A stretch of DNA of 64,000 bases from Actinocrispum wychmicini (GCF_004345645.1 NZ_SLWS01000001.1:124001-188000); one strand, 5' to 3'; positions 51,336 to 61,273 are shown, numbered from the stretch's first letter. A program made the numbers and translations. Notes: a model not told the origin generated them from the letters alone.

Positions 51336-53126
51336 GTGGAGCGGAATGTCCTGCGCCGGGCCGGGTACACGGCCGGGGCCTTGGTGGTGCTTGCCGGCGC
51401 GATAGTGCTGTTGCGTAACGCTGATACGCCTACAGCCCAGAAGCCGCCGCCACCACCTCCGATCCAGACGACCGTGCGCGAGTACACCGACGACGGCGTC
51501 CTCGCCCCGCAGCCCGCCGGGAAGCCACCCACCCCCGCTGACCTGCGCGTTGTGCCCGGCCCGCATCGATTACAGGTGACCTGGCGCAGGAGCCAGGAGT
51601 CCGCGGGCTACGAGGTCCAGCTGCACGGCGGCACCGACCGGACCAAGCTCGTCACCGACAACGCCGTCCAGTTCGACGCACTCGACGACAACGCCGACTA
51701 CGAGATCCAGGTCCGCGCGGTGGACTCGTACGGCCAGCGCTCCGCCCCCGCGACCGAGAAGGCCCGCCCCACGGCGAAACGACCGGACGAGACCCCGTAC
51801 ACCCTGATCGACCACTTCGACGACGGCATGGCCCCCGACCCGGCCCGCTGGCGCCTGGCGAACAACGCGGCCTGCGCCCGGATGTCCCAAGGCATCGACG
51901 CCGAACGCGGCCGGCTCGTCGTCAGCGCGGCCTGCGGGAACGAATCTGTGGCGTTGCGATCCCGGGCTCCCCTGGTCCTCACCGCCCATGACGGTGAACT
52001 CGGCCGCGTGATGATCGAGACGGACGCCCCCGAGACCGCCGGCGAGCTGGCCGTCGACCTGGTTCCCGGCCCTGCCGACCTGGTCGAGACGTCACCGCGG
52101 GGCGGCATGCCGCCGGGCACGGTCCGGGTGCGGATCACCCCGGACGCGGTGACCATCGGCGACACCCAGCCGATCCCGATCGAGCACCTGCACTCGGCGT
52201 TGAGCTCCCGTTGGGAGGTCGTGCTGCGGACCGATGGAGTCCAGGTGCGACGCAACGGGTCCGTGGTCGGCAGCGCGCCCGGGGTACCGACCTGGACGCA
52301 GGCCACCGCGTTGTTCGAGTTCACCGGACCGCCCAACGGCCTGAACTTCGTCGGCATCGACGCGCTCGGCCTGTCCACCGACTACTTCCCCGCGTTCGTG
52401 CCACCGCCCCGGGTCACCACGACCGAAACGCGGCCGGGCACCAACCCGCTGCCGGGTCAGCTCGGCGGGCAGCTGCGGATGACGATCCGGTCCAGCTACG
52501 GCGAGGCCATGCCCGGCCCGTTCACCGTGCAGGTCGGGAACCGGACATTCCCGGTGCGGCCCGCGGTCGACGGGCAGGTGCTTGACTCCGGCCTGCGCTA
52601 CGCGGTCGTGGCGGACCTGCCGGCGGACGCGCTGCTCACCACCGACCGGTTCGAAGTGCCCATCCAGGTGCACAGCGGTGACCCGAACGCGCGGCCGCAG
52701 GTCCAGCACGCCGATCTCGAACTCACCCCCGACCCGGCGCACCCGCCCGCCGCCACCGGCCCGGCGATCGACCAGGTGCGGCGGCCGAAGCCGATCCTCG
52801 CCGACATCGAAGCGACGTTGCTCGACGCGGCCGGCGGCAAGATCGGCAACGGGCCGAGCCCGAGCGGCCGGGTGATCCTGGAGGTCACTGTGGACGGTCC
52901 CGGCGACCTCGCCGGCCTCGCCGGGGTGGAGATCTGGGTGGACAACAAGCGGGTGGCCGGGGTCCCGACGAACAAGGACGGCCCAGGGATCGCCGGCAGG
53001 TGGCGGTTCGCCCTGAACACGTCGTCCTTCCCGGCCGGCGTGCGCGACCTGGAGGTCAAGACGCTCAGCACGGACGGGGTGGCGTCGCCGCAGTTCGCCA
53101 GCATCGCCTGGCAGATCCCGGCCTAG
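51336..53126 (+). CDS. Membrane-anchored surface protein with a fibronectin type III domain
   Basis: A 596-residue GTG-start protein: one N-terminal membrane helix (AGYTAGALVVLAGAIVLL), Pro-rich linker, a fibronectin-III-like domain (about 65-148: PADLRVVPGPHRLQVTWRRSQESAGYEVQLHGG... YEIQVRAVDSYGQRS), a laminin-G-like beta domain (FDDGMAPDPARWRLANNAACARM) and further beta repeats. Probably exported and involved in surface binding or carbohydrate contact. No catalytic motif seen. Confidence 0.7.
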   Translation: MERNVLRRAGYTAGALVVLAGAIVLLRNADTPTAQKPPPPPPIQTTVREYTDDGVLAPQPAGKPPTPADLRVVPGPHRLQVTWRRSQESAGYEVQLHGGTDRTKLVTDNAVQFDALDDNADYEIQVRAVDSYGQRSAPATEKARPTAKRPDETPYTLIDHFDDGMAPDPARWRLANNAACARMSQGIDAERGRLVVSAACGNESVALRSRAPLVLTAHDGELGRVMIETDAPETAGELAVDLVPGPADLVETSPRGGMPPGTVRVRITPDAVTIGDTQPIPIEHLHSALSSRWEVVLRTDGVQVRRNGSVVGSAPGVPTWTQATALFEFTGPPNGLNFVGIDALGLSTDYFPAFVPPPRVTTTETRPGTNPLPGQLGGQLRMTIRSSYGEAMPGPFTVQVGNRTFPVRPAVDGQVLDSGLRYAVVADLPADALLTTDRFEVPIQVHSGDPNARPQVQHADLELTPDPAHPPAATGPAIDQVRRPKPILADIEATLLDAAGGKIGNGPSPSGRVILEVTVDGPGDLAGLAGVEIWVDNKRVAGVPTNKDGPGIAGRWRFALNTSSFPAGVRDLEVKTLSTDGVASPQFASIAWQIPA

Positions 53127-53203
53127 CGGCGAGGTTGGCCGCTGTTGACGACGGTTGTCCACAGGGTTGGTGGGTCTTGAAGACCTCGCACCAGCGCCGG
53201 GGG

Positions 53204-54253
53204 CTAGCCGGTGATGTCCAGGAAGTTGCTGTCGATGTTGACACCCACGCCGTTGTAGGACTCGTCGTGTCCGCCTTGGTACTGGTGGATCCGCTGGCCG
53301 GCCCAGCGGTCGTCGGGCAGGAACCGGCCGCCGTCGGCGTTGGCCTGGTTGTTCCACCACGCGAACCAGACGTGGTCCGGCCGGTTGTAGCCGCCGTTGT
53401 CGAAGTTGCGCACCAGATCGGTGATGCCGGCGCCGGCGCTCGAGTACACACCGGGCCGGTAACCGCGGTTGCGCAGTTGTTCGGACCAGCCGCTGAAGAA
53501 CGACATCACCGCGGCGCTGCATCCGCCGTCCGCCGTGTTGTACGCCTCCATGTCGTCGTAGATCACCGTGCCGGCGGCCAGCCCCAGGGGCTTGGCCAGG
53601 TCGACGGCGTCGTTGGCCGCGTCCCTGCCCTGGTCACGGGCCACGCCTTGGTCGGGGTCCACGCGGTAGCGGAACGACGTGCACGTCGCCTGCCGGCCGA
53701 CGTAGATCGGGATCAGGTGCCATCCCTTGCGCGCCTGGGTGTTCACCCACCCGGCGGTGAGATTCGGTTGGGCGCACGCGCGGTGGATACCGCCGATGTA
53801 CACGCCGATAGCCCGGTACGGCGACCCCAGCCACGCGTCCATCGTGCCCTGGGACGGCGCCGAGCACGCGTCGAAGCCCGGTCCTGTGTAGACACCTGGT
53901 TGCACCGTGTGGTGAGCGGGCTCGGCTCGCGTGGTCGCGATTCTGGTCCGCAACGACGCGTACTTCTCGCCGGTGACCGTCACGGTCCCGTCCGGCTCGA
54001 TCAGCACCGCGTCGGTGACCTGCCGCACGCTCGCCGGGCACCGCTGGTCCGCACCGGGTTCTCCGAGGTAGACGGCATTGCGGTCGAACCGCACGCACTC
54101 GGTCGGCCGGGTGGTGAGATCGATCACCGGCCAGTCCACGGGCACCTTCAGTGAGTAACCGCGGTAGTCGACCGTCTGCTCGGTCGCTTCGGCCGGTACC
54201 ACCAGGGCAGCCAGGAGCGTGACCGCTCCCGTGCCCGCGATCCACGCCCGCAT
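53204..54253 (-). CDS. Secreted DUF1906 (glycoside-hydrolase-like) protein
   Basis: A 349-residue protein with a signal peptide (MRAWIAGTGAVTLLAALVVPAEA). The C-terminal 220 residues are a DUF1906 / Rv2525c-like TIM barrel: GFDACSAPSQGTMDAWLGS, AIGVYIGG, LIPIYVGRQ, GTVIYDDMEAY with catalytic-type acids and GYRPGVYSSAG. Such proteins act on the cell wall. ATG 54253 with GGAGGG upstream. Convergent with the FN3 gene. Confidence 0.88.
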   Translation of the reverse strand: MRAWIAGTGAVTLLAALVVPAEATEQTVDYRGYSLKVPVDWPVIDLTTRPTECVRFDRNAVYLGEPGADQRCPASVRQVTDAVLIEPDGTVTVTGEKYASLRTRIATTRAEPAHHTVQPGVYTGPGFDACSAPSQGTMDAWLGSPYRAIGVYIGGIHRACAQPNLTAGWVNTQARKGWHLIPIYVGRQATCTSFRYRVDPDQGVARDQGRDAANDAVDLAKPLGLAAGTVIYDDMEAYNTADGGCSAAVMSFFSGWSEQLRNRGYRPGVYSSAGAGITDLVRNFDNGGYNRPDHVWFAWWNNQANADGGRFLPDDRWAGQRIHQYQGGHDESYNGVGVNIDSNFLDITG

Positions 54254-54360
54254 GTCGCCCTCCCCGGCGGTGACTCTGTGTGAAGGAACAGGTCCCATCT
54301 TCGGTGATCGCGGCCGTGGCGGCCACTCGACCGACGTCGCGACCTGCCACTATCCGAGGA

Positions 54361-55110
54361 ATGACCCCCATCGAGGCGACCGTGGTCGCAGTGGCCGGCC
54401 TGTGCGCGGGTGCCATCAACACGGTTGTCGGCTCGGGCACGCTGATCACGTTCCCGGTGCTGCTCACCCTCGGCTACCCGCCCGTGGTGGCCAACGCGTC
54501 GAACAGCATCGGTCTCGTCCCCGGCGGGATCACGGGCGCGTTCGGCTACCGGGCCGAACTGGCCGGGCAACGCACCCGGATCGTCCGGCTGGGGATCTGT
54601 TCACTGCTGGGCGGCGCGGTCGGCGCGCTGCTGCTGCTCGTGCTGCCGCCCGGGGTGTTCAAGGCGGTCGTGCCGGTGCTGATCATCATCGCGTTGATCC
54701 TCGTGGTGGCCCAACCTTGGCTCGCCAGAAGGCTTTCCGAGCGGGAACGGCACGAGCACGGCGGCACCCTCGCCATGCTGGCGGCGTTCGGCGCGGGCAT
54801 CTACGGCGGATATTTCGGTGCCGCGCAAGGAGTTCTGCTCGTCGGGATGCTCGGCATCCTGATGACCGAAGGCATTCAGCGGCTGAACGCGCTGAAGAAC
54901 GTGCTGACCGCCGGCGTGAACCTGGTCGCCGGCTTGGTGTTCGTGCTGATCGCCACCGTGGCGTGGCCGGTCGTGCTGCTGATCGCGATCGGCTCGACGG
55001 CCGGCGGCATCCTGGGGGCCAAGGTCGGCCGCCGGCTGCCACCGGCCGTGCTGCGTGGCGTGATCGTCGTGGTCGGGTTGGTCGCGGTGGTGAAACTGCT
55101 CACCGACTGA
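54361..55110 (+). CDS. TauE/SafE-family anion exporter
   Basis: A 249-residue, eight-helix membrane protein of the sulfite-exporter TauE/SafE family. Duplicated motifs: GAINTVVGSGTLITFPVLL...NASNSIGLVPGG in the first half and GYFGAAQGVLLVGML...NALKNVLTAGVNL in the second. Export of sulfite, sulfonates or similar is the family role. The end overlaps the 3' end of the convergent aminotransferase by 11 bp. Confidence 0.88.
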   Translation: MTPIEATVVAVAGLCAGAINTVVGSGTLITFPVLLTLGYPPVVANASNSIGLVPGGITGAFGYRAELAGQRTRIVRLGICSLLGGAVGALLLLVLPPGVFKAVVPVLIIIALILVVAQPWLARRLSERERHEHGGTLAMLAAFGAGIYGGYFGAAQGVLLVGMLGILMTEGIQRLNALKNVLTAGVNLVAGLVFVLIATVAWPVVLLIAIGSTAGGILGAKVGRRLPPAVLRGVIVVVGLVAVVKLLTD

Positions 55111-56170
55111 ACGAGCGCGCCGCGGCGAGGAAGACGTCGTTCTCCTCGGGAGTGCTCACCGTGACCCGGGCACCGTCGCCGGCGAACGCCCGCACGATCA
55201 CCTTGTGCGACAGGCAGTGCTCGTTGAACGCGACGGCCCGCTCACCCAACGGCAGCCAGACGAAGTTCGCCTGGGTCTCCGGCACGTCGTACCCCAGGGC
55301 CAGGAGTTCGTCGCGGACCCGGATCCGCTCGTCCTTGATCACCCGGACGCGTTCGAACAGTTCGTCCTCGGCCTCCAGCGACGCGACGGCGGCGGCCTGC
55401 GCGATGTGGTTGACGCTGAACGGGATGTACACCTTCCGCAGCGCGGCGGCCACGTGCTCCGGCGCGACGCAGTACCCGATGCGCAGGCCGGCGAGACCGT
55501 ACGCCTTGGAGAACGTCCGCAACATGGCGACGTTCTCACGTTCCCGCGCGATCTCCAGGCCGTTCGGCGCGTCGGCGTCGTCCACGAACTCCCAGTAGGC
55601 CTCGTCCAACACCACCATCACGTTGGTCGGCACCGCGTCGAGGAACCGGTTGAGCTCCTGCTTGCGGATCAACGTGCCAGTTGGGTTGTTCGGCGTGCAC
55701 ACGAAAACCAGGCGGGTGGTCGGCGTGACCGCCGCGGCCACCGCGTCGAGGTCGATCGCGTGCCCCGGCGTCAGCGGCACCCGGACCTGTTGGGCGCCAA
55801 CGACCTGGGTAACGATCGGGTACGCCTCGAATGAACGCCAGGGAAACACCACGGTGTCCTGCTCGGTGCACAGCGCCTGGATCATCTGCTGGCACAGGGT
55901 CACCGAGCCGCAGCCGATCGCGATCCGCTCCGGCGACTCGCCGAGCTTGGCCGCCAGCCGCTCGGTGAGCTCGCCGCACCCGGTGTCGGGGTAGCGGTGG
56001 ATCTCGGCGGCGGCCTGGCCGATCGCCTTCGCCACGCTGGGCAACGGGCCGCCGGCGACCTCGTTGCTGGCCAGCTTGATCGCGCCAGGGATCACGCGCC
56101 CGGGCACGTACGAGGGCAGCGTCGCCAGGTCGGCCCGGGGTTGGACGTTGGTCACATCAGCTTCACGCAC
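55100..56170 (-). CDS. Aromatic-amino-acid/histidinol-phosphate aminotransferase
   Basis: A 356-residue PLP class I/II aminotransferase close to HisC. Residues: ASNEVAGGPLPSV, GCGSVTLCQQM, TPNNPTG, VLDEAYWEF, and the PLP lysine in RTFSKAYGLAGLRIGY. In actinobacteria this clade (Pat) transaminates aromatic acids, and tyrA lies 4 kb away; hisC activity is the alternative. A GTG 15 bases downstream (VTNVQPRAD) is a possible start. Confidence 0.88.
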   Translation of the reverse strand: MREADVTNVQPRADLATLPSYVPGRVIPGAIKLASNEVAGGPLPSVAKAIGQAAAEIHRYPDTGCGELTERLAAKLGESPERIAIGCGSVTLCQQMIQALCTEQDTVVFPWRSFEAYPIVTQVVGAQQVRVPLTPGHAIDLDAVAAAVTPTTRLVFVCTPNNPTGTLIRKQELNRFLDAVPTNVMVVLDEAYWEFVDDADAPNGLEIARERENVAMLRTFSKAYGLAGLRIGYCVAPEHVAAALRKVYIPFSVNHIAQAAAVASLEAEDELFERVRVIKDERIRVRDELLALGYDVPETQANFVWLPLGERAVAFNEHCLSHKVIVRAFAGDGARVTVSTPEENDVFLAAARSFSR

Positions 56171-56320
56171 ACCCGCACGTTAGCCTCCGAACCGGGGTAC
56201 GCGCACAGACGTTTGGACGCCGAATCGATATTCCCGTGCCGCTGTGGACGGTCTATCGTGATTGCCTCGTCTGGTTGGTCACGTTGACTTCTGTTCACCC
56301 CTACGTGATTGGGTGGAGGC

Positions 56321-56992
56321 ATGACCGAAACACGCACCGAGACGGTCCAGCTCGCCGATGGCCGCGCGTTGCCGCTGACCATCGCCGAGCCGGAGCGCGT
56401 GGTACGCGGCGGCCTTGTGGTGCTGCACGAGGCCCATGGCGTGACCGACACAGTGCGCATGCTCGTCAGCGCGTTCGCCGCCGAAGGATGGCTGACGGTG
56501 GCCCCGCACCTGCACCAGGGCGCGGGATCGAGAGAAGAGCAGGTCAGAGAGCTTTCCGGGGATTGCGTGCTGGCCGACACGGACATCGCGTTCGCCTTCC
56601 TCGCCGACCGCGGGATCACCGCCGACCTGATGGGTGTGATCGGTTTCGACCTCGGCGGCACCGCCACGGTGGTCGTGGCCGCGCGGCGTTCGATCGGCGC
56701 GGCGGTGAGCATCTCCGCCGGCGGCATCATCCAACCGGCCGCCAGCGGGTTGCCGCCGTTGGTGGAGATCGCGGGCGAACTGAAATGCCCGTGGCTGGGC
56801 ATGTACGGCGACCAGGACACCGAGATCGACCCGTCCGAAGTGGAGAAGCTCCGCGACGCGGCGATCGGGTCGGGCACGGCGACCAACGTGGTCCGGTTCG
56901 CCGACGCGGACCACAGGTTCGACACCGACGCCGAAGCCGCGCACGAGGCGTGGCACCGGACCCTCAATTGGTTCGATGCGCACCTGAGGTGA
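56321..56992 (+). CDS. Dienelactone-hydrolase-like protein with Asp at the nucleophile position
   Basis: A 223-residue alpha/beta hydrolase of the dienelactone-hydrolase group; ATG 56321 with GTGGAGG upstream. VLHEAHGV, the oxyanion-side motif and DADHRFDTDA with the catalytic His and its Asp partner fit the family. The nucleophile elbow reads GFDLGGTA, where typical members have Cys (G-x-C-x-G-G), so it may use aspartate or have lost hydrolase activity. Confidence 0.82.
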   Translation: MTETRTETVQLADGRALPLTIAEPERVVRGGLVVLHEAHGVTDTVRMLVSAFAAEGWLTVAPHLHQGAGSREEQVRELSGDCVLADTDIAFAFLADRGITADLMGVIGFDLGGTATVVVAARRSIGAAVSISAGGIIQPAASGLPPLVEIAGELKCPWLGMYGDQDTEIDPSEVEKLRDAAIGSGTATNVVRFADADHRFDTDAEAAHEAWHRTLNWFDAHLR

Positions 56993-57016
56993 CCGGCCGG
57001 TGGGTATCGTGCCGGC

Positions 57017-57460
57017 ATGGCGAAGGATCCCAAGGCCATGCCGGCATTCGGCGGCGCGGCCGGCGCACTCGTCCCAGTGGCCGGCCAGGCCCAGGAGGTC
57101 CGGCACAAGGCTGAGATCGGTGGGCTGAAACTCGATCCCACCGCGGCGAAGGCCCTGATCGCGACGTTGACCCGGCTGCACGCGCGGGTGGAGGACCTGG
57201 TCGGCGACTGCGCTGACCTGGGTCAACCGCTGAAGTTCGGCGCCAACTTCGTCGGCCAGACGGTCGCGGGGCGGCTGCGGAACACCGCGTCCGGCAACGC
57301 GGCCGCGGTGACACCCGTGTTGACCGAGTTCGGCCAGGTCCTCGGCGACCTGCTGGCGACCGTGCGAGCAGCCGCCGGAAGCTATGTGGTCACCGACGAG
57401 ACGGCCGCACGGAACATGCGCCAGGCCGCCGCGAGGTTCGGGCTGGAGGTGGACGTCTGA
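57017..57460 (+). CDS. ESX-associated helical protein
   Basis: A 147-residue protein with long helices (LDPTAAKALIATLTRLHARVEDLVGDCADLG and VTPVLTEFGQVLGDLLATVRAAAG), no signal peptide and no cysteines but one. Overlaps the PPE-like gene by one base and is followed by EspG, so it is probably a co-secreted or partner protein of the ESX-type substrate. Confidence 0.6.
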   Translation: MAKDPKAMPAFGGAAGALVPVAGQAQEVRHKAEIGGLKLDPTAAKALIATLTRLHARVEDLVGDCADLGQPLKFGANFVGQTVAGRLRNTASGNAAAVTPVLTEFGQVLGDLLATVRAAAGSYVVTDETAARNMRQAAARFGLEVDV

Positions 57461-58494
57461 TGCTGATGCGTTGGCCCGAACCGGAACCCGAGCCGAAGCC
57501 GGGCGAGGCGTCGCTGTACGAGAACGTCGACTGGATGACGTTCGCCCACGAGCAGCTCTACGACATGGTCAACCAGGGGGTGGACCTCGCCGGGGCGACC
57601 GCGGTCGCGGCCGCGTGGGCCCGGCTGGGCGAGGCCCTGCAGGAGATCGGCGACGAGCTCACGCAAGCGCTTGCGGCCAGTGCGGACGCGTGGCAGGGCG
57701 AGGCGGCCGACCAGGCACGCGGCACGATGGCCGCGCTGTCGACGTGGTCGACGAACACCGGCGCGACCGCGACCGAGGTGTCGGGCTGCATCTCCGTCGA
57801 GGCGGACAACGCCGAGAACGCCCGCCGCAGCATGCCCGAACCAGTGCCGGGGATCCCGCTGGGGACGCGCGTGCCTGTGCATCCCGTGCACAGCGGCACG
57901 TCGCCGATGTCCGCAGCGTTCGGCTCAGCTCGTGACCTGGTCAAGGATCCCGCCGGACGCACCACCCAACAGCAGGCCGCCCACGAGGAAGCCGCCCGCG
58001 TGATGGAACGGTTCCAGGACGCGTCGCAGGAGGTGTACGGCACTGTTCCCGCGTTCTCGCCGCCGTCGTTGCGGCAGGCCCTGAATCCCGTCGACCCGCC
58101 GGCTCCTCCGTCGCGTCCTGAACCTGGGCCGGTGGTTCCGCCTGTCCAGGGCCTGATCGACGAACCGGCGCCGGCCAAAGGTGGATCGGTCGCACCCCCT
58201 CGGGAGAGCGGCCCTGCGGTGCCTCGTCCCGAGAGTGGTCCACCCGCTCCTGGCAAACAGCCAGCGGTTGCCGCGCCCACGCCGCCCGTTGAGCAGCGGC
58301 CCGCGGCGGCCGCTCAGCCGACGTCCGCTCGTCCGTCCGCCGCCGCCATGGCACCGGGTGCGATGGGCGCGGGCGCCGGGCACAAGGAGGAGGACCGGGA
58401 GCGGAAGTCACCCGGCTATCTGGAGGGCGATCCGAGTCTCTGGAGCATCGCCGACCGGCTGGCGCCACCGGTGATCGGGGACGACGGTGCGTGA
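57460..58494 (+). CDS. PPE-like / WXG100-superfamily ESX substrate
   Basis: A 344-residue protein. Residues 20-125 form the helical hairpin of a PPE/WXG100-like substrate (FAHEQLYDMVNQGVDLAGATAVAAAWARLGEAL...SADAWQGEAADQARGTM with WQG at the turn); the rest is Pro-rich and disordered, ending in a short conserved EDRERKSPGYLEGDPSLW box. Encoded directly before EspG with 8 bp overlap. Likely exported by a type VII system not present in the window. Confidence 0.8.
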   Translation: MLMRWPEPEPEPKPGEASLYENVDWMTFAHEQLYDMVNQGVDLAGATAVAAAWARLGEALQEIGDELTQALAASADAWQGEAADQARGTMAALSTWSTNTGATATEVSGCISVEADNAENARRSMPEPVPGIPLGTRVPVHPVHSGTSPMSAAFGSARDLVKDPAGRTTQQQAAHEEAARVMERFQDASQEVYGTVPAFSPPSLRQALNPVDPPAPPSRPEPGPVVPPVQGLIDEPAPAKGGSVAPPRESGPAVPRPESGPPAPGKQPAVAAPTPPVEQRPAAAAQPTSARPSAAAMAPGAMGAGAGHKEEDRERKSPGYLEGDPSLWSIADRLAPPVIGDDGA

Positions 58495-59221
58495 CCCGCG
58501 CTCGGGCTGGATCCAGCTCAGCGCGGCCGAGTTCAGCCTGGTGTGGTCCGCGCTCAACCTCGGCCCGATCCCGACCGCCCTCGGCATTCCGCGCCTCGGT
58601 CGGACCGCGCGGACCCGTGCCGACCTCAACACCCAGGCCTCCGCGACGCTGAACAGCCGGGACCTGGGCACGGTCGGGCAGCCCGCCAAGGACGTGGCGA
58701 TCCCGCTGCACGTGCTGGCCGGCCACGAGAAGCTCGTGGAGATGACCGTCGACGGCCAGGAGTCGTCTCTCGCGGCCGTCGTCGGATCGGGCCAGCGCGG
58801 CACAGCCGTGGCGGCCCGCGTGGGCGACGAGGTGCGGGTGGGGCCGGTCGAGCGGATCACCGGAGCGTTGCTGGACGCGGTCGTGCCACTGCCGGCGGGA
58901 CCAGGCAGTTCGGTGAACATCAGAGTGGCCGACTTCGACACGGCATGTGCCGCCGGCGAACGTGACGGGATCTCAGGTTTCAGCGCTGAGCTGGGCCGCG
59001 CCGGAATCCGTCCCCGGGACGCGTCGATGGTGGCCAAGGCGTTGACCACCCGCCTCGGCGGCGGACGGCTCGGGGTGACCCACAGCCGGGTCCGTACCGC
59101 GTTCTCGTGGGTGGACACCCCGGACGGGCGGTATGTGCTGCGCACCACAGGCGACTGGGTCACGGTTACGCCGGTGGATCCGCCCCGGCTCGCCGCGCTG
59201 GTGGACGACACGGTGGTCTGA
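58487..59221 (+). CDS. ESX secretion-associated chaperone EspG
   Basis: A 244-residue protein of the EspG family, cytoplasmic chaperones that bind PPE-type substrates. The N-terminal LSAAEFSLVWSALNLGPIPTALGI, the central GDEVRVGPVERITGALLDAVV and the C-terminal AFSWVDTPDGRYVLRTTGDWVTVTP are typical of this family. GTG start overlapping the PPE-like gene. It supports substrate recognition for the upstream gene pair. Confidence 0.9.
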   Translation: MRDPRSGWIQLSAAEFSLVWSALNLGPIPTALGIPRLGRTARTRADLNTQASATLNSRDLGTVGQPAKDVAIPLHVLAGHEKLVEMTVDGQESSLAAVVGSGQRGTAVAARVGDEVRVGPVERITGALLDAVVPLPAGPGSSVNIRVADFDTACAAGERDGISGFSAELGRAGIRPRDASMVAKALTTRLGGGRLGVTHSRVRTAFSWVDTPDGRYVLRTTGDWVTVTPVDPPRLAALVDDTVV

Positions 59222-59238
59222 GCGATAGGAACAGGGGC

Positions 59239-61203
59239 ATGACGTCGACGGAAGCCCCTGAGCTGCTGTGGCAGCCCGACCCGGCCCGGGTGGCCGACAG
59301 CAGGATCGCCGCGTTCCGCGAGTGGCTGCGCACCGAACGTGGCCTTGACCTGCCTGACTATGCCGCGCTGTGGCAGTGGTCCACCACTGACCTGGCGGGG
59401 TTCTGGGGCGCGTTGGCGGAGTTCCTCGGCGTGGTCTTCCACACGCCGCCGACCCAGGTGCTCGGCTCGACGTCGATGCCCGGCGCGGAATGGTTCCCCG
59501 GGGCCACGGTGAACTACGCCGAACAGGCCCTGTCGGGCAAGCCGGACGACGACCTGGCGATCGTGTTCCACCGTGAGGACGGCGAATCCGCGTATCTGAC
59601 GTACGGGAAGCTGCGCGCGAAGGTCGCCGCTTTCCGGGCCGCGTTGGTGTCGTTGGGCGTGCAGCGGGGTGACCGCGTGGTGGCGTTGGCGCCGAACTGC
59701 CCACAGACGCTCGTGGCGTTCCTCGCCACCGCGTCACTGGGTGCCACCTGGTCGTCGTGCTCGCCGGACTTCGGGCCGCGGGCCGTCTCCGACAGGTTCA
59801 CCCAGATCGAGCCGACGGTGTTCATCGCGGTCGACGGCTACGTCTACGGTGGACGCTCGTTCGACATCAGGCCGACCGTCGACGAACTGAAGGCGGCACT
59901 GCCCAGCCTGCGCGCCACCGTCCTGATCGACTACCTCGGCAACAACGCCTCCCTGCCGGACACGTTGTCGTGGGACGACCTGTTGGCGGCCAACGCGGAC
60001 GCCTCGTTGGCATTCGACCCGGTTCCGTTCGACCATCCACTGTGGGTGCTCTACTCGTCCGGCACGACCGGCCTGCCCAAAGGAATCGTGCAGGGCCACG
60101 GCGGGATCATCCTGGAACACCTCAAGGCGCTGGCGTTGCACAGCGACCTCGGCCCGGGTGAACGATTCTTCTGGTTCACCACGACCGGGTGGATGATGTG
60201 GAACTTCCTGATCTCCGGCCTGATGGTGGGCTGCACGATCGTCCTGTTCGACGGAAACCCGGCCCACCCGGACCTGACGGCCCTCTGGCGGCTCGCCGAA
60301 CAACACCGGATCACCTATTTCGGCACCTCGGCGCCCTACATCCAGTCGTGTCTGAAGAAAGGGATCGCGCCGGCCCGTGAGTTCGACCTCTCGGCGCTGC
60401 GCGTGATCGGCTCGACCGGCGCCCCACTCGCCCCGGAGGGCTTCCGCTGGATCGGCGCGGAGATCGGCCCGTCCGTCCAGATCTGCTCGGTCTCCGGCGG
60501 CACAGACCTGTGCACGGCGTTCGTCGGCGCGGCCCCGGACGTCCCCGTCTGGCTCGGCGAACTGTCCTGCCGAGGGCTGGGCGCCGCGGTGGCCGCCTAC
60601 AACGAGGCCGGCGAAGAAGTGACCGACGAGGTCGGCGAACTCGTCATCACCCAACCCATGCCCTCCATGCCGGTGTCGTTCTGGAACGACCCGGACGGCA
60701 CCCGCCTGCACGCCGCCTACTTCGAGGACTTCCCCGGGGTCTGGCGCCACGGCGACTGGATCAGGATCACCCACCGAGGCTCGGCGGTGATCTACGGCCG
60801 CAGCGACTCGACCCTCAACCGCGGCGGCGTCCGGATGGGCACCAGCGAGTTCTACCGGGTGGTCGAAGGCTTCGACGAGGTCGCCGACTCCCTTGTGATC
60901 GACACCACCGCCGTCGGCCAACCCGACGGCGAACTGCTCTGCTTCCTCGTGCCGGCCCCCGGCGTCACCCTGGACGAGATCGAGCCCCGCCTCCGCGCCG
61001 AGCTACGCACCAGCCTGTCGCCCCGCCACGTCCCGAACAAGTTCATCGTGGTCACCGAGATCCCCCGGACCCTGAACGGAAAGAAGTGCGAGGTCCCGGT
61101 GAAGAAGATCCTCGCCGGAGTCGCCCCTGACCGGGCCGTCAGCCGGGACGCCCTGGCCAACCCCGCAGCTCTGGACCCCTTCGTCACCCTCGCCGAGGCC
61201 TGA
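59239..61203 (+). CDS. Acetoacetyl-CoA synthetase
   Basis: A 654-residue AMP-forming ligase activating acetoacetate for lipid or polyhydroxyalkanoate use. AACS hallmarks: LPDYAALWQWSTTDLAGFW near 45, GAEWFPGATVNYAEQ, the AMP-binding loop YSSGTTGLPKGIVQGHGG, TTTGWMMWNF, and the C-terminal LNRGGVRMGTSEFYR; the acetylatable lysine region RTLNGKKCEVPVKK is present. ATG 59239 with AGGA upstream; 17 bp after espG. Confidence 0.94.
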   Translation: MTSTEAPELLWQPDPARVADSRIAAFREWLRTERGLDLPDYAALWQWSTTDLAGFWGALAEFLGVVFHTPPTQVLGSTSMPGAEWFPGATVNYAEQALSGKPDDDLAIVFHREDGESAYLTYGKLRAKVAAFRAALVSLGVQRGDRVVALAPNCPQTLVAFLATASLGATWSSCSPDFGPRAVSDRFTQIEPTVFIAVDGYVYGGRSFDIRPTVDELKAALPSLRATVLIDYLGNNASLPDTLSWDDLLAANADASLAFDPVPFDHPLWVLYSSGTTGLPKGIVQGHGGIILEHLKALALHSDLGPGERFFWFTTTGWMMWNFLISGLMVGCTIVLFDGNPAHPDLTALWRLAEQHRITYFGTSAPYIQSCLKKGIAPAREFDLSALRVIGSTGAPLAPEGFRWIGAEIGPSVQICSVSGGTDLCTAFVGAAPDVPVWLGELSCRGLGAAVAAYNEAGEEVTDEVGELVITQPMPSMPVSFWNDPDGTRLHAAYFEDFPGVWRHGDWIRITHRGSAVIYGRSDSTLNRGGVRMGTSEFYRVVEGFDEVADSLVIDTTAVGQPDGELLCFLVPAPGVTLDEIEPRLRAELRTSLSPRHVPNKFIVVTEIPRTLNGKKCEVPVKKILAGVAPDRAVSRDALANPAALDPFVTLAEA

Positions 61204-61273
61204 GGAGGAGGGGCGCTTTGCAGCCGGCCCGGGGCCCTGTGTACGCTTATCGCCGAAGCGGCCGAGGGCCCCG

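Noticed and set aside
59734..60921. Long (-) open frame of 395 codons
   Set aside because: Antisense to acetoacetyl-CoA synthetase, with no protein-like composition.
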